This document shows positions 33,410 through 43,059 of a DNA stretch of 64,000 nucleotides, in pieces. Each line of letters opens with the position of its first letter. The first letter of the stretch is position 1. The stretch comes from Phycisphaerae bacterium (GTDB taxonomy: Bacteria > Planctomycetota > Phycisphaerae > UBA1845 > Fen-1342), in assembly GCA_030428945.1 (NCBI GenBank), contig JAUIEC010000008.1, forward strand, positions 124,001-188,000, in the 5' to 3' direction. A program made the position numbers and the translations under genes. A model generated the notes under the pieces. The model searched no databases and had not been told where the DNA came from. It worked only from the letters and a program-made list of their open reading frames with translations.

Positions 33410-34117
33410 CTACGGGGTGCCGTGCTCGTGATCGCCATGATCATGACCGGCGTGCGCGTCCTTGCCAGCCTTCAACTTCTTGAGGTCAACATGGACGCCT
33501 TGCGCTGCGAGCTTGGGCGCGTACTTGCCGGGATCGGCCAGGAAGCGTTTGTCGCACCCCGGGCAGCAGAAGAAGACGCGTTGGCCGGTTGCCAGATCGA
33601 CGAATGACGACGCGATGATCTTCTCGCCGGCCACCGGGCACTTCGTCTGATACGTGTAGCTGGCCAGCAGTTTGGCCTGGTACGCGGCGGGATCTTTCTT
33701 GTACTTGGCCATGCAGCCTGGGCAGCAGAAGTCGACCCGTTTGCCGTCCACCTCGGCGAACGTCTTGCCGTCAATCGGTTTGCCGCTGATCGGGCAACCG
33801 ACCTGCACGCGGTCCATCTTCGCGAGCGCCTCTCGCTGAGCCGTGACCTTCGAAGCATACTTGGCGGGGCTTTGCTTGAGCCGGTCAATGCACATTTTGC
33901 AGCAGAAGTAGACCGGGCCGTCCTTCGTCATGGTCTGGACTGAGAAATCGATCGGCTCGTCCATCACGGGACAATGTGGAAGTTTGGCAGCCGCCTTGGT
34001 ATCCGCGTGATGACCATCCTTAGCCGCGTGATGTCCGTGGTCCTGGGCCAGCGTGGCGAGCGGGGCCGCCAAGCCGGTGATTGCGAGCAGTACAGCCGTT
34101 TTCGTTAGCGTTCTCAT
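33410..34117 (-). CDS. exported triple-YHS metal-binding protein
   Basis: A 235-aa exported protein (MRTLTKTAVLLAITGLAAPL signal), with His-rich ends (DHGHHAAKDGHHAD; HAGHDHGDHEHGTP) and three YHS-like units. Each unit has CP.. followed 20-30 residues on by FCCxxC: CPVMDEPI ... YFCCKMCIDRL, CPISGKPI ... FCCPGCMAKY, CPVAGEKI ... FFCCPGCDKRF. YHS domains bind copper or other soft metals. The three tandem sites plus His tails suggest a periplasmic metal sponge. ATG 34117; the longer frame to 34165 is not needed. Confidence 0.85.
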   Translation of the reverse strand: MRTLTKTAVLLAITGLAAPLATLAQDHGHHAAKDGHHADTKAAAKLPHCPVMDEPIDFSVQTMTKDGPVYFCCKMCIDRLKQSPAKYASKVTAQREALAKMDRVQVGCPISGKPIDGKTFAEVDGKRVDFCCPGCMAKYKKDPAAYQAKLLASYTYQTKCPVAGEKIIASSFVDLATGQRVFFCCPGCDKRFLADPGKYAPKLAAQGVHVDLKKLKAGKDAHAGHDHGDHEHGTP

Positions 34118-34330
34118 CAAGCTTGTCTCCAATTTTCTGGCGTGGTCCGGCGCCACCGACCCCATAGGTCAACGCTTGGCGCGGTCCACCAACAGTTTGA
34201 TGCCTGGGCCGCCGAAAACCTTCCCCTCCCGACGGAAAAAAGACCTCCGGCCGACATCCAACATACGGAAAGGCGCTCCGATCCGAAGCGCCGCTGGGTA
34301 GCATGAAGGGACTCGGAACAGGAGTCGCCG

Positions 34331-35959
34331 ATGAACGCGTACCGATCCTGGCTGGTAGCCGCGCTGCTGGCCATCCTTCCTCAGACCCAGGCACAGACTC
34401 CCGCCCAGGACGGTCAATGGACCGATCCGTTTCCGCTTCCATTGATCGCCATTCATTCCGCCATGCTGCCCAGTGGCAAGGTGCTTATGTTCTCGGCCGA
34501 ACACGGCGTGCCCGGCATCCACGGCTGGTTGCTGGACCCGGACTCGATTCCCGCACCCGGTATCGCGTTAGACCCGAACGCGCTCGGGCTCACGAATGTG
34601 CCCCCGCCGGCGGGCTGGAATCCCGATTGCGCGGGACACAGTTTCCTGCCGGACGGCAGCCTGCTCGTCAGCGGCGGCACACTGCAGTTCAATCCGCTTC
34701 TCGGCACCCCGCGGGCGTATCTGTTTGATCCGGCCAGCGAGCAGTGGGCCCGTATCGCCGACATGGCCGGCGGACGCTGGTACCCGACCAACATCACGCT
34801 ACCCGATGGCCGGGTGCTCACCATGTCGGGGCTCAACGACAGCAACGGCGGGCTCAATCCGGACATCGAACGGTGGGACCGCAACGGCCCGGACGCCTGG
34901 ACGCTGCTCGATCAGAAGACCATTCCCTATTATCCCTACCTGCACGTCATGCCCAGCGGTCTGATCTTCCGCTCTGGGCCGGACCCGCAGACCGAAACGT
35001 TCGACCCGGCCACTGCGACCTGGACGCCGGTTGCCGCGACCATCTTCGGCGGACGCTACGAAGCGCCTTCCGTGCTGCTGCCGCCCACGCTCAACCGAGT
35101 GATGTTGATCGGAGGGTTTACCGGATCGGGCCAGCCGACGAGTTCGGTCGAAGTGATCGATCTGGCTGCAGCCACGCCGCAGTGGGCGGGCACGGCGCAC
35201 ATGAATTCAGCACGGATGGAACACAACGCGGTGATCCTGCCGGACGGGACGGTGCTTGTGCTGGGTGGACAGTCCAACAACGGCGGAGCCGAACAAGCTG
35301 TGATGACGCCGGAAGTCTATGACCCCAACACGCAGACCTGGGATGAACTGGCGCCGCACCAGGTCCCCCGTATGTACCACTCGACCGGGTTGCTCTGGCC
35401 GGATGGCCGCGTGCTGCTGGCCGGAGCGGACAACCAGCCCTCCGGCGAAGTGTTTTCGCCACCGTACCTGTTCCGCGGACCGCGCCCAGTGATCGACAGC
35501 GCGCCTCAGGTGATCTACTTCGGCAACAGCTTTGATTTGAATTATTCCAGCGACACGATCGGGAACCGTGTGGTGCTGTTGCGCATGTCGAGCGTGACGC
35601 ACTCGGTGAACATGGGACAGCGCTACCTTCGCCTGGCCACCCTCAGCTCAACGGGCGGAACCATATCTGTCCCGGCGCCCGCCAACGCGAACCTGGCTCC
35701 GCCGGGGTACTACATGCTCTTCGTAGTGGACGATGACGGTGTGCCATCGGAAGCCAGCATCATGCGACTGGCGCCGTTCTGCCCTGGTGACATCAACCTG
35801 GACGGGATGGTCGATCTCTCCGACCTGGCGGCGCTGTTGAGCAACTTCGGTCTCACCGCGGGCGCGGGTCTCGCCGAAGGGGACCTCGACGGAGATGGTG
35901 ATGTGGATCTCTCCGATCTGGCGACCCTGCTTGCGAACTTCGGCATCAGCTGTGCCTGA
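34331..35959 (+). CDS. exported kelch/galactose-oxidase-like protein with dockerin-like tail
   Basis: A 542-aa exported protein with AGGAG before ATG 34331 and a signal peptide (LVAALLAILPQTQAQ). The body is a kelch beta propeller of galactose-oxidase type (HSFLPDGSLLVSGGT, PDGRVLTMSGLND, LPDGTVLVLGGQ, MYHSTGLLWPDGRVLLAGAD) followed by the DUF1929-type early-set domain (FSPPYLFRGPRPVI, VTHSVNMGQRYLRL). The C-terminus is a pair of dockerin-like units (GDINLDGMVDLSDLAALLSNFG, DGDVDLSDLATLLANFG region). Whether it has copper radical oxidase activity is not clear. Related to the gene at 41161-43059. Confidence 0.88.
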   Translation: MNAYRSWLVAALLAILPQTQAQTPAQDGQWTDPFPLPLIAIHSAMLPSGKVLMFSAEHGVPGIHGWLLDPDSIPAPGIALDPNALGLTNVPPPAGWNPDCAGHSFLPDGSLLVSGGTLQFNPLLGTPRAYLFDPASEQWARIADMAGGRWYPTNITLPDGRVLTMSGLNDSNGGLNPDIERWDRNGPDAWTLLDQKTIPYYPYLHVMPSGLIFRSGPDPQTETFDPATATWTPVAATIFGGRYEAPSVLLPPTLNRVMLIGGFTGSGQPTSSVEVIDLAAATPQWAGTAHMNSARMEHNAVILPDGTVLVLGGQSNNGGAEQAVMTPEVYDPNTQTWDELAPHQVPRMYHSTGLLWPDGRVLLAGADNQPSGEVFSPPYLFRGPRPVIDSAPQVIYFGNSFDLNYSSDTIGNRVVLLRMSSVTHSVNMGQRYLRLATLSSTGGTISVPAPANANLAPPGYYMLFVVDDDGVPSEASIMRLAPFCPGDINLDGMVDLSDLAALLSNFGLTAGAGLAEGDLDGDGDVDLSDLATLLANFGISCA

Positions 35960-36009
35960 GGCGGCGCGGTCGTGAACCAGCGTTGCCAATAGTCTGGCGC
36001 ACGGCCGAC

Positions 36010-36843
36010 TTAGGGGCAGACGCTTCCGAAGCTGGCCAGCAGTTCGCCCAGATCCGTCAGGTCAACATCTCCGTCCCCGTCCAGATCGCCGTCCGCACGC
36101 GATGCGCCGGGCCCGGCACCGAAGTTACCGAGCAGCGCGGCCAGGTCGCTCAGGTCCACCTGGCAGTCTCCGTCGGTGTCTCCGGCGATCAGCGGAAACG
36201 TCTCCGAGTAGAGCGTAGTCGGCCCTTCGGTGATCACCATGTTGTCGACCCAGATCATCGCCGGCTGGCCGGCGGCCGTTCGTCTCATCGTGAGTCGTAT
36301 CTGCCAGTTGTTGCCCGTCTCGGGCGTCTCGAACCAGTTGTGCTGTGGTGCGATGCGATGCTGCACGCGGACCACGCCGTTGTTGCCGTCGATCTGCAGT
36401 GTCAGTTCGTTGGTACCTGAGTGCTCGAAGCGCGAGACCACCCGCAGGTTACTCAGATCCGCTGTATCGGCCGCGACAAAGTGCACATCGTAGTTGACCC
36501 ACCAGATCGCACCGCTGTTGAGTGGGTCCGACCAGACGTCGCTCAGGAACACGCCGCGCTGGCTCGTGGAGCCATCGAGCACGACCGCGGCCACGCCGTT
36601 GGCTTCGTGATCCGGATCGACACCGATGTGGTTCGTCCGCCATGAGCAGCGCACGTCGTCCGCTCCGCCCGGGGGGCAGACTTCGCTGCCGTCCGTATCC
36701 CAGGTGACCCCCGAGGTCAGGAACTCTTCACTGACGTTGAGGTGCGTCGTCACACCCGGACTGACGAAGTCAACCGTCCAGGGCTGTTGCGCCGACGCGG
36801 TCGCTACACAGCCACAAACGAAAAGCAGGTGCCATTGTCTCAT
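36010..36843 (-). CDS. exported protein of unknown function with dockerin-like tail
   Basis: A 277-aa protein with signal peptide (LLFVCGCVATASAQQ) and a beta-rich jelly-roll-like body (WTVDFVSPGVTTHLNVSEEF; NYDVHFVAADTADLSNLRVVSRFEH), then two dockerin-like calcium loops at the C-terminus (DTDGDCQVDLSDLAALLGNFG, DGDVDLTDLGELLASFG region). The body resembles concanavalin-like or choice-of-anchor modules; I do not recognise a precise family. Convergent with the kelch gene. Confidence 0.75.
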   Translation of the reverse strand: MRQWHLLFVCGCVATASAQQPWTVDFVSPGVTTHLNVSEEFLTSGVTWDTDGSEVCPPGGADDVRCSWRTNHIGVDPDHEANGVAAVVLDGSTSQRGVFLSDVWSDPLNSGAIWWVNYDVHFVAADTADLSNLRVVSRFEHSGTNELTLQIDGNNGVVRVQHRIAPQHNWFETPETGNNWQIRLTMRRTAAGQPAMIWVDNMVITEGPTTLYSETFPLIAGDTDGDCQVDLSDLAALLGNFGAGPGASRADGDLDGDGDVDLTDLGELLASFGSVCP

Positions 36844-36925
36844 TCCCTATCCTCCGTTCGCCGCTCGATATGAGAGATGCAACCGGAGGTCATCATAGCG
36901 ACTGGACGCGCAAGTCGCCGAGATT

Positions 36926-38743
36926 TCAGGGGCAAACCGCGCCGAACCGCGACAGCAGGATTGCCAGGTCGGTCAGATTGGTACCTCCGTCGCCGTCGAG
37001 ATCGCCCACGCACCCAGCGCCGGAACAGCCGAATTCGCTCAGCATGATGGCCAGGTCGGTGAGATCGACCTGCCCATCCGCGTTCACGTCACCGCCGCAA
37101 ACCGTGGCCACGAACAAACCCGAGCTGCCGTCGTCGAACTGCGCGCCGAAGGCCACCTGGCCGCTGTCGTTGAAGCCGCTTGATCGCCCGTCCTGACCAC
37201 CCGACCCGGCGATAAAGCTCAGCCCGGTGACCGTGCGAGTGTCGCCCGGAGCGACCTCGATGACATCCCCACTGCGCACAACCAGCGTGAGGATCCCGGC
37301 CTCGTCCTGGGCCCAGATGCCCGTGTTGTTGGTCGCATCGACGCCCGGACCGACGAGCACACCGAAGAATGCCAACTGATTAGCAGCGTTGAGGACCAGC
37401 GCGTCATGCGCCGCATATCCGAAGAACTCGAAGACCACTCCGGGCGGCGTACCCGCAGCCGGATCGCCGGTTCGCAAGAGCAGCTCCAGCCCGTTGGCAT
37501 CACCCGCCCAGATCCCGATATCGTTTGTGGTATCAACGCCCGGGCCACTCAGCCCGCCGACAAACGCGGTCTGGCCACCGCCGCTGAGCACCTGCCCGGT
37601 GAAGGCCGGCAGCGTGAACGGATCTCCCGGCCGACCGACGACCTCGAAGACCAGCAGCTCGGTGAACACGACGCCCGCAGCGGTACCGGGGGCCGCCTGA
37701 CCTTCGCGGGCGAGCAGCTCAAGCGCGCCCGGGCTGCCGGTCCACAAACCGCGATCGTTGGACGTGCTCACGCCCGGACCGCTGACATCACCGATGATGG
37801 TCAACTGACCGGCGTTGTTGATGGCCGGAACGTTGTTGCTGGAGTTGTTGGCGAAACTGCTGAAGACCACGCCCGCGCCGGCCCCCGGCGCCTGGTCACC
37901 CTCGCGCGCGACCAGCCCCAGGGTTCCGGTGCTCTCCGACCAGAACCCCAAATCGTTGCTGAAATCCACGCTCGGACCGGAAAGCGTCCCGCGGAATGCG
38001 CTCTGCCCGGCCGCGTTGATCACCGGGTTGCTGAAGTGATCAAACACGACCCCGGCCGATGTGCCGGGTGACGGGTCTCCCATCCGCGCTGCGGGGGCCA
38101 GTGAGCCGGAGCCTTCCGACCAGATCCCGCGGTAGTCAGTGCTCGTCACACCGGCGCCGCTCAACAGGGTGAAGAACACCGTGTCCGCGCTATCGCCGAA
38201 GAACACGCTGCCGAAGTTGCTGAAGTTCACATCGGTGCCGCCCCCTGGGGCTGGCGATCCATGCCGTGCGACGAGGTCGAGACCGCCTGACGCGTCCGAC
38301 CAGATGCCGGTCCCATTGGCACTGGTGACACCGGTCCCGCGCAGAAACGCGTGGAAGGCGGTGTTGCCCGAGCTGTTCCTGCGTGGATCGAGAAAGCCGT
38401 GGAACCGCACACCGGTGCCGGTCCCCGGCGCGGGATCATCTTCGCGTGCCAGCAGGTGGAGCGTGCCGCCCGTTTCAGACCATACGCCCCGGTCATTGCT
38501 GGTGGTCACACTCGCTCCAATGAGGCGACCCTTGAACACGACTTCTCCCGCGCCATCCAGCAGTACCGAGCTCGACGTGAAGTCTCCGAACGTAACGCCG
38601 GCCCCCGCACCGGGAGCCACGTCACCGTTGAGCACAACGGTTCGGTGCGTGACCGAACCCGCCAGCGCGGTGCTGACCAGCAGCCCCACGGTGAAGTATG
38701 AGGTTGGTCGGAGCATGTTTCGAATGCTGTCGCTGTTAATCAT
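36926..38743 (-). CDS. exported repeat protein with dockerin-like tail
   Basis: A 605-aa exported protein made of about nine degenerate repeats of 50-60 residues. Each has a core like APGAGAGVVFSSF ... N.AGQ..F.G.LSGPGV..SND.GIW, followed by LELLAREGD. This is a known style of planctomycetal secreted repeat protein (inference from appearance). It ends in two dockerin-like units (DVNADGQVDLTDLAIMLSEFG, DGGTNLTDLAILLSRFG region). Signal peptide at MLRPTSYFTVGLLVSTALAG. Function unknown. Confidence 0.78.
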   Translation of the reverse strand: MINSDSIRNMLRPTSYFTVGLLVSTALAGSVTHRTVVLNGDVAPGAGAGVTFGDFTSSSVLLDGAGEVVFKGRLIGASVTTSNDRGVWSETGGTLHLLAREDDPAPGTGTGVRFHGFLDPRRNSSGNTAFHAFLRGTGVTSANGTGIWSDASGGLDLVARHGSPAPGGGTDVNFSNFGSVFFGDSADTVFFTLLSGAGVTSTDYRGIWSEGSGSLAPAARMGDPSPGTSAGVVFDHFSNPVINAAGQSAFRGTLSGPSVDFSNDLGFWSESTGTLGLVAREGDQAPGAGAGVVFSSFANNSSNNVPAINNAGQLTIIGDVSGPGVSTSNDRGLWTGSPGALELLAREGQAAPGTAAGVVFTELLVFEVVGRPGDPFTLPAFTGQVLSGGGQTAFVGGLSGPGVDTTNDIGIWAGDANGLELLLRTGDPAAGTPPGVVFEFFGYAAHDALVLNAANQLAFFGVLVGPGVDATNNTGIWAQDEAGILTLVVRSGDVIEVAPGDTRTVTGLSFIAGSGGQDGRSSGFNDSGQVAFGAQFDDGSSGLFVATVCGGDVNADGQVDLTDLAIMLSEFGCSGAGCVGDLDGDGGTNLTDLAILLSRFGAVCP

Positions 38744-38778
38744 GGCCTTTCCTCGCCGCGCCCGTCGTGAGCGCGTTG

Positions 38779-38895
38779 TCAGGGGCAGGACTGGCCGAAC
38801 TGCGCAAGCAGGATCGCCAGATCCGTCAGATCCACATCGCCGTCGTGATCCACATCACCGGGGCAGCTCACTTGCTCACGTTCCGCGGACGATGT
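38779..38895 (-). pseudogene. orphan dockerin-like fragment
   Basis: About 30 codons encode CPGDVDHDGDVDLTDLAILL then AQFGQSCP and a TGA stop, with no start codon and no gene attached. It lies just 3' of the 38900-40768 gene in another frame. It looks like the leftover of a duplicated or lost dockerin-tagged gene. Confidence 0.65.
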
Positions 38896-38899
38896 CACT

Positions 38900-40768
38900 C
38901 TAGAGACACGAAGTTCCGAACTGCGCCAGCAGCGTCGCGAGATCAGTCAGATCGACATCGTCATCACCGTCGATGTCGCCATCCTGAAGTGTCACACCAC
39001 CCACCTGTCCGAAGTTGCCCAACACGACCGCAAGGTCGCTCAGGTCGACGACACAATCTCCGTTGACGTCTGCCCCACAACCCGGCAACGGACACCCGGC
39101 CGTCGAAATGCTCACGTCGTCCACGAAGAAGTCGTCCACGTCTCCGATGGTGTCCTGCAGGCGATGGAACCGCAGGCGAAAGGCCGTATGCAGGCCGTCG
39201 TCCGGAACCACATCATTGAATTCGACGAAGCTGACCTGATCAGGGCCGGCTCCGGTCACGGTACGCAGAACGACCCAGGTTCCGTTGTCGGAAAAGTACT
39301 CGATCAGCAGATCATCTCCGCCCTCGGGCGAATCTGCGGCCCCGGTCCGTTGAACATGGTAATTGATGGTGACCTGGCCGGACGCGAAGGCTGAGAGGTC
39401 GATCACCCGCGAACGGATCTCGTCACCCCCACCCCAGTTGCCATTGAGCCGCAGAGCACTGTCGCCACTCGGTTCGCCGATGCCAAGGCTGCTGATCGTG
39501 CAACCCTGGTTCCACGACCAGTCGTTGATGTCCGGTACCGCGGCATCGAAGTTGTCCGCGAAGGGCAATGCCGTCACCGGACCGGCGCCCAGCGACGTGT
39601 CCATGGTGCCCAATCCCTCGGTCTCGTCGAAGAAATAGGTCTCCCAGGCTTGGCGGAACGTGTTGAGCTTGGCTAGGTCGCCGGCATCGGCGTTGGTACC
39701 CTCGGGGATCACGAGGACAAAGGCGACCTTGAAGGTCTTCTGCGAGGTGGTGGTGTCCGGCAGTCGCACCCCTTCCACGTTGATGATGTTCTGAACCGTC
39801 ATGTTGGTCCGTTGGCCATTGACCGTGATTCCCTCGCTCGGAAACGCCGAGTCGTTGAAGGGTGGATTGCCGTTCGGATCAACCACCAGGTAGAACGGCG
39901 CGACACTGCCCGGCGGACGGATTCCCAGCAGATACTCGTCCAGCTCGCTGAAACCGGTGAACGACTCGAGCGTCGTGAAGCTGCCGTCACCATTGTCCTG
40001 CCAGCGGTTGCCCTCGAGCGGCGAGGCATTGCCGACCCCGGGCGTATGCAGGAAGAAACTCCAGTGCGCCTCGCCGCGGCCGAGGATGTCGCCGACGTCC
40101 GCCTGCACGAACGAACCGTAAGCGTGCCCAAACTCCTGGCCGAGGATCTCCACGCCCGATGCGACAATGCCCAGGAAATCCGTCGTCGGATCGGCCGGGT
40201 ACTCCGGCAGATCATTCATGTTGACCAGTCCTTGCAGGCGCGTCAGGCCGCCCGCCTCGTTTGGGTTGCCACGGGCGAAGTCGTTGATCCCAGCCACGAA
40301 ACCAGCCAGCGGCAGGTAGAACGCGAAGCCCGCCTCAGGCTGCACGTCACCAGGGAACGTGCTGGCCGCGAACGCAACTAGCACGTCGTATTCGTCCGAA
40401 TGCGTTTCATAGAACCGGTTGGAGATGGCGATGATGTCGGTCAGGTTGTTGGGATCGACCAGAGTACCGTCATTCTCCAGCACCGCGATCTCGCCGATGT
40501 CCATCGTACCGCCGTGCCCACGCAGGCCCGGATGCTGCGGCACTCGTCGGAGTTCAAGTGCCCGCGCCCGTACGGGAGCCAGGACCGTTTCGGTGCCGCT
40601 GAGCAGATCATCGATCCGCCACTGGACTCCGGGCCGCGGACCGTGCTCCAGAGGCTCGAATTGTGCCGCCATCGTAGCCGGTGCGACCGGTGACGAAGCG
40701 CACAAGACGGCCAACAGAAGCGCGAACAAGATTGCGTGCGGCGACGCGAGGTACCCGCGGGTGGTCAT
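38900..40768 (-). CDS. exported putative metallopeptidase with dockerin-like tail
   Basis: A 622-aa exported protein. Signal peptide at LFALLLAVLCASSPVAPA. The catalytic-looking segment is EILGQEFGHAYGSFVQAD: in HExxH the first histidine is replaced by glutamine, followed by HWSFFLHTPG and the LDEYLLGI motif. A C-terminal jelly-roll domain (DEIRSRVIDLSAFASGQVTINYHV) and two dockerin-like units close the protein. Whether it is a peptidase with a Gln variant or inactive is open. Confidence 0.75.
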   Translation of the reverse strand: MTTRGYLASPHAILFALLLAVLCASSPVAPATMAAQFEPLEHGPRPGVQWRIDDLLSGTETVLAPVRARALELRRVPQHPGLRGHGGTMDIGEIAVLENDGTLVDPNNLTDIIAISNRFYETHSDEYDVLVAFAASTFPGDVQPEAGFAFYLPLAGFVAGINDFARGNPNEAGGLTRLQGLVNMNDLPEYPADPTTDFLGIVASGVEILGQEFGHAYGSFVQADVGDILGRGEAHWSFFLHTPGVGNASPLEGNRWQDNGDGSFTTLESFTGFSELDEYLLGIRPPGSVAPFYLVVDPNGNPPFNDSAFPSEGITVNGQRTNMTVQNIINVEGVRLPDTTTSQKTFKVAFVLVIPEGTNADAGDLAKLNTFRQAWETYFFDETEGLGTMDTSLGAGPVTALPFADNFDAAVPDINDWSWNQGCTISSLGIGEPSGDSALRLNGNWGGGDEIRSRVIDLSAFASGQVTINYHVQRTGAADSPEGGDDLLIEYFSDNGTWVVLRTVTGAGPDQVSFVEFNDVVPDDGLHTAFRLRFHRLQDTIGDVDDFFVDDVSISTAGCPLPGCGADVNGDCVVDLSDLAVVLGNFGQVGGVTLQDGDIDGDDDVDLTDLATLLAQFGTSCL

Positions 40769-41160
40769 GGCGATGCTCCATTCCGTCGATCGGTGATCGA
40801 GCGGCTCGCATCCTCATGGTCGTCGAACGCGTTTCGAGACTCAACGGGAATCTGACTCTGGTGTCCTGTGTTCATCCGTAAGTATGCGCGCCGAAGGCCG
40901 CTGCGCTGCGGAGGGATCCGCCCAGATCAAAAAAACACTGACCGAGGTAGCGATCGCCAGCACGGCGATAACCGTGTTTCAAGCAGGTAATCGGCACGGG
41001 GACCCCCTGACACGTCGGCGCGGTCCGGTACGAGCGTTGCCAGCCTCCGGCGTGCCAGCCGGCACGTGCGTTGGGGTGAACAAGGTGAGGCCGCGTAGGC
41101 AGACCTGGGCGAGTGGTCGCAAACTTCGAGGCCGGGTATCCCTGACCAGAGGCTCCCGGC
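40769..41160. other. intergenic region between two dockerin-tagged genes
   Basis: No credible ORF, RNA or repeat seen. It must contain the promoter of the 38900-40768 gene, but I find no clear -35/-10 pair. A short A-run (40929-40935) is the only low-complexity feature. Confidence 0.4.
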
Positions 41161-43059
41161 TCAGTTGATCGGGCCGGTCAGGTTCGATGTGAACAGTTCG
41201 AAGTCGACGCCGTCCACGGTGCCGCTGCCGTCCAGATCGGCGCAATGGCACGCAGAGTTCATCGGCAGGTCCGAACGATTGAAGCACTGCTGAAAGACCG
41301 CAAAGTCACGTAAGTCCTGATCGGCATCTCCGTCGCAGTTGCCCTGCCCGGCAACGACTCGAATCACGCGGGCCACAGACGGAATGTCATCCACCATCGC
41401 GAACAGCATGTAGTGGCCAAGCATCGCAACGTTCGGATTACTGGGCAGCACGGCAGTAACGGTGCTGCCGGTCTGCTGAACCGGGAGTTCGAGCCGGCGT
41501 GGAATGCCGCCATCGACCCAGTGAGTGGTCGTCTGGAGTCCCAGCAGAACGATGCTCGAGAGGGTCGTTTCGAAGGCGAGTTCCACCGAGACCTGCCCGC
41601 CGCGCGGCACGTCCGTCGCGGAAACGGAAGCGATCTCGGGTCGGACGCCACGGAAGAGGTACGGGGGCGAATAGGCCTCGATGTCTGCCGACGTCGGTCC
41701 GGCCTGGAACTTGATGCGGGTTCCGCCGGTGGTGACGATGCGTCCATCCGGGATCAGCAGCGTGACCGCGTGATACTCGCGGTGCCAGTTCATGTCCGCC
41801 ACTCGCCGCCACTGGTCCGTGCCCGGGTCGTACAAATCGCACCTCGGCACAATCCCCAGCACATCGCTTACCGGAGGCGAAGCTACCTCCGTCTCGCCGC
41901 CGCCGACAAACACGCGCCCGTCCGGCAACTGGACAACTTCGGTCTGGAAGCGGACCAGGTTGGGATCCGAGGTCAGCGACCAGGTCTCGGTCGCCGGGTC
42001 GTAGATCTCGCCCATGTTCGTGTTGCCGTCCGGCCCGCCGACGACGCCAAGGGCGAGTGCGCGCCCGTCCGCCAGCACCACCAGCGAATGATCCGAGTGG
42101 CCCGGCCAGAAGCGATTCGGCTGGTTGAAGTTGCCCGTCGCTCGCCACATTCCTGAAGTGGGGTTGTACAACTGCGGTGGCCACCAGGTTGACAGGACTT
42201 CACCGGTGTACAGCAGTGCGGCTGGCGGGAACTCGGTCGGGTTGAGCATCGAACCCGTGTAGCTCCAGGTCTCGGTGGTCAGGTCAAAGCGTTCACTGGT
42301 GTCGGTGCGGACGGCCTGGCAGCACGTGCCGCCCCCCATGATAAGCACCGAACCGTTGGCGAGCCGCGCCAGGCCGGGGTACCAGCGCCCAAGCGCGTGC
42401 TGCATGTCGGCCATCAACTGCCAGGTCTCGGTCGTCGGATTCCAGCGTTTCGTCCAGGGCACGGCATCCCTGAAAGACCCGGGGTCGGCCGGCGACTGAC
42501 CGCCCATCATGACGACCTGGCCGTCGCTGAGCAGGGTCGCGTGCTGGCAACCTTGTGGTGTCGGGGAACCGGCTGGAAAACTGCGGGTCCCGGTGACCGG
42601 ATCGAACAGGATCGGATCGGTCGTATCGTGACAGTAGAAAACCCGGCCATCGGGCAGCAGGATGCCGATGTCGGTTGCGTCGAGGAACTCGGGGGCGGTC
42701 GTGCCGATGACATTCCACGCGCCGACGTGCGCCTCGGCGCCGAGGACGAAGTCCTGCAGATCGTTGCTGCTGGCCGTGATGGCTTGCAGTCGTTCCTGGT
42801 ATTCGAGGCCGCGTGCGCTGACACCGAGCACGTAGTTGCCGGTCGGAACGCTGCTGAGCGCATAGGCGCCGCTCGCGTCGGTCCGGGTTTCCGTAAAGTA
42901 GAACGGCGACGCGGCGAAGAGTGTCACGCGGGCGTTGGTGACGGGTTGTCCGAGCCCGTCGCTGTTTGTCACGAGACCCGTAATGGTCCCGGCCGAGACG
43001 GACATGCATGGCGCGGTGGCGACGACGAGGCCGATGCGCAGGATTCTGGTGTAGCTCAT
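41161..43059 (-). CDS. exported kelch/galactose-oxidase-like protein with N-terminal carboxypeptidase-regulatory-like domain
   Basis: I start at ATG 43059 (MSYTRILRIGLVVATAPCMSVSA signal), 126 codons inside the open frame. The 632-aa product has a CarboxypepD-reg-like domain (GTITGLVTNSDGLGQPVTNA, DASGAYALSSVPTGNYVLGV). A kelch propeller follows (LLPDGRVFYCHD, LLSDGQVVMMGGQS, VLADGRALALG, IPDGRIVTTGGT), then a DUF1929 early-set domain (YSPPYLFRGVRPEI). The tail is a dockerin-like pair (GDADQDLRDFAVFQQCFNR, DLDGSGTVDGVDFELF). Paralogue of the 34331 gene. Likely an extracellular enzyme or binding protein. Confidence 0.85.
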   Translation of the reverse strand: MSYTRILRIGLVVATAPCMSVSAGTITGLVTNSDGLGQPVTNARVTLFAASPFYFTETRTDASGAYALSSVPTGNYVLGVSARGLEYQERLQAITASSNDLQDFVLGAEAHVGAWNVIGTTAPEFLDATDIGILLPDGRVFYCHDTTDPILFDPVTGTRSFPAGSPTPQGCQHATLLSDGQVVMMGGQSPADPGSFRDAVPWTKRWNPTTETWQLMADMQHALGRWYPGLARLANGSVLIMGGGTCCQAVRTDTSERFDLTTETWSYTGSMLNPTEFPPAALLYTGEVLSTWWPPQLYNPTSGMWRATGNFNQPNRFWPGHSDHSLVVLADGRALALGVVGGPDGNTNMGEIYDPATETWSLTSDPNLVRFQTEVVQLPDGRVFVGGGETEVASPPVSDVLGIVPRCDLYDPGTDQWRRVADMNWHREYHAVTLLIPDGRIVTTGGTRIKFQAGPTSADIEAYSPPYLFRGVRPEIASVSATDVPRGGQVSVELAFETTLSSIVLLGLQTTTHWVDGGIPRRLELPVQQTGSTVTAVLPSNPNVAMLGHYMLFAMVDDIPSVARVIRVVAGQGNCDGDADQDLRDFAVFQQCFNRSDLPMNSACHCADLDGSGTVDGVDFELFTSNLTGPIN

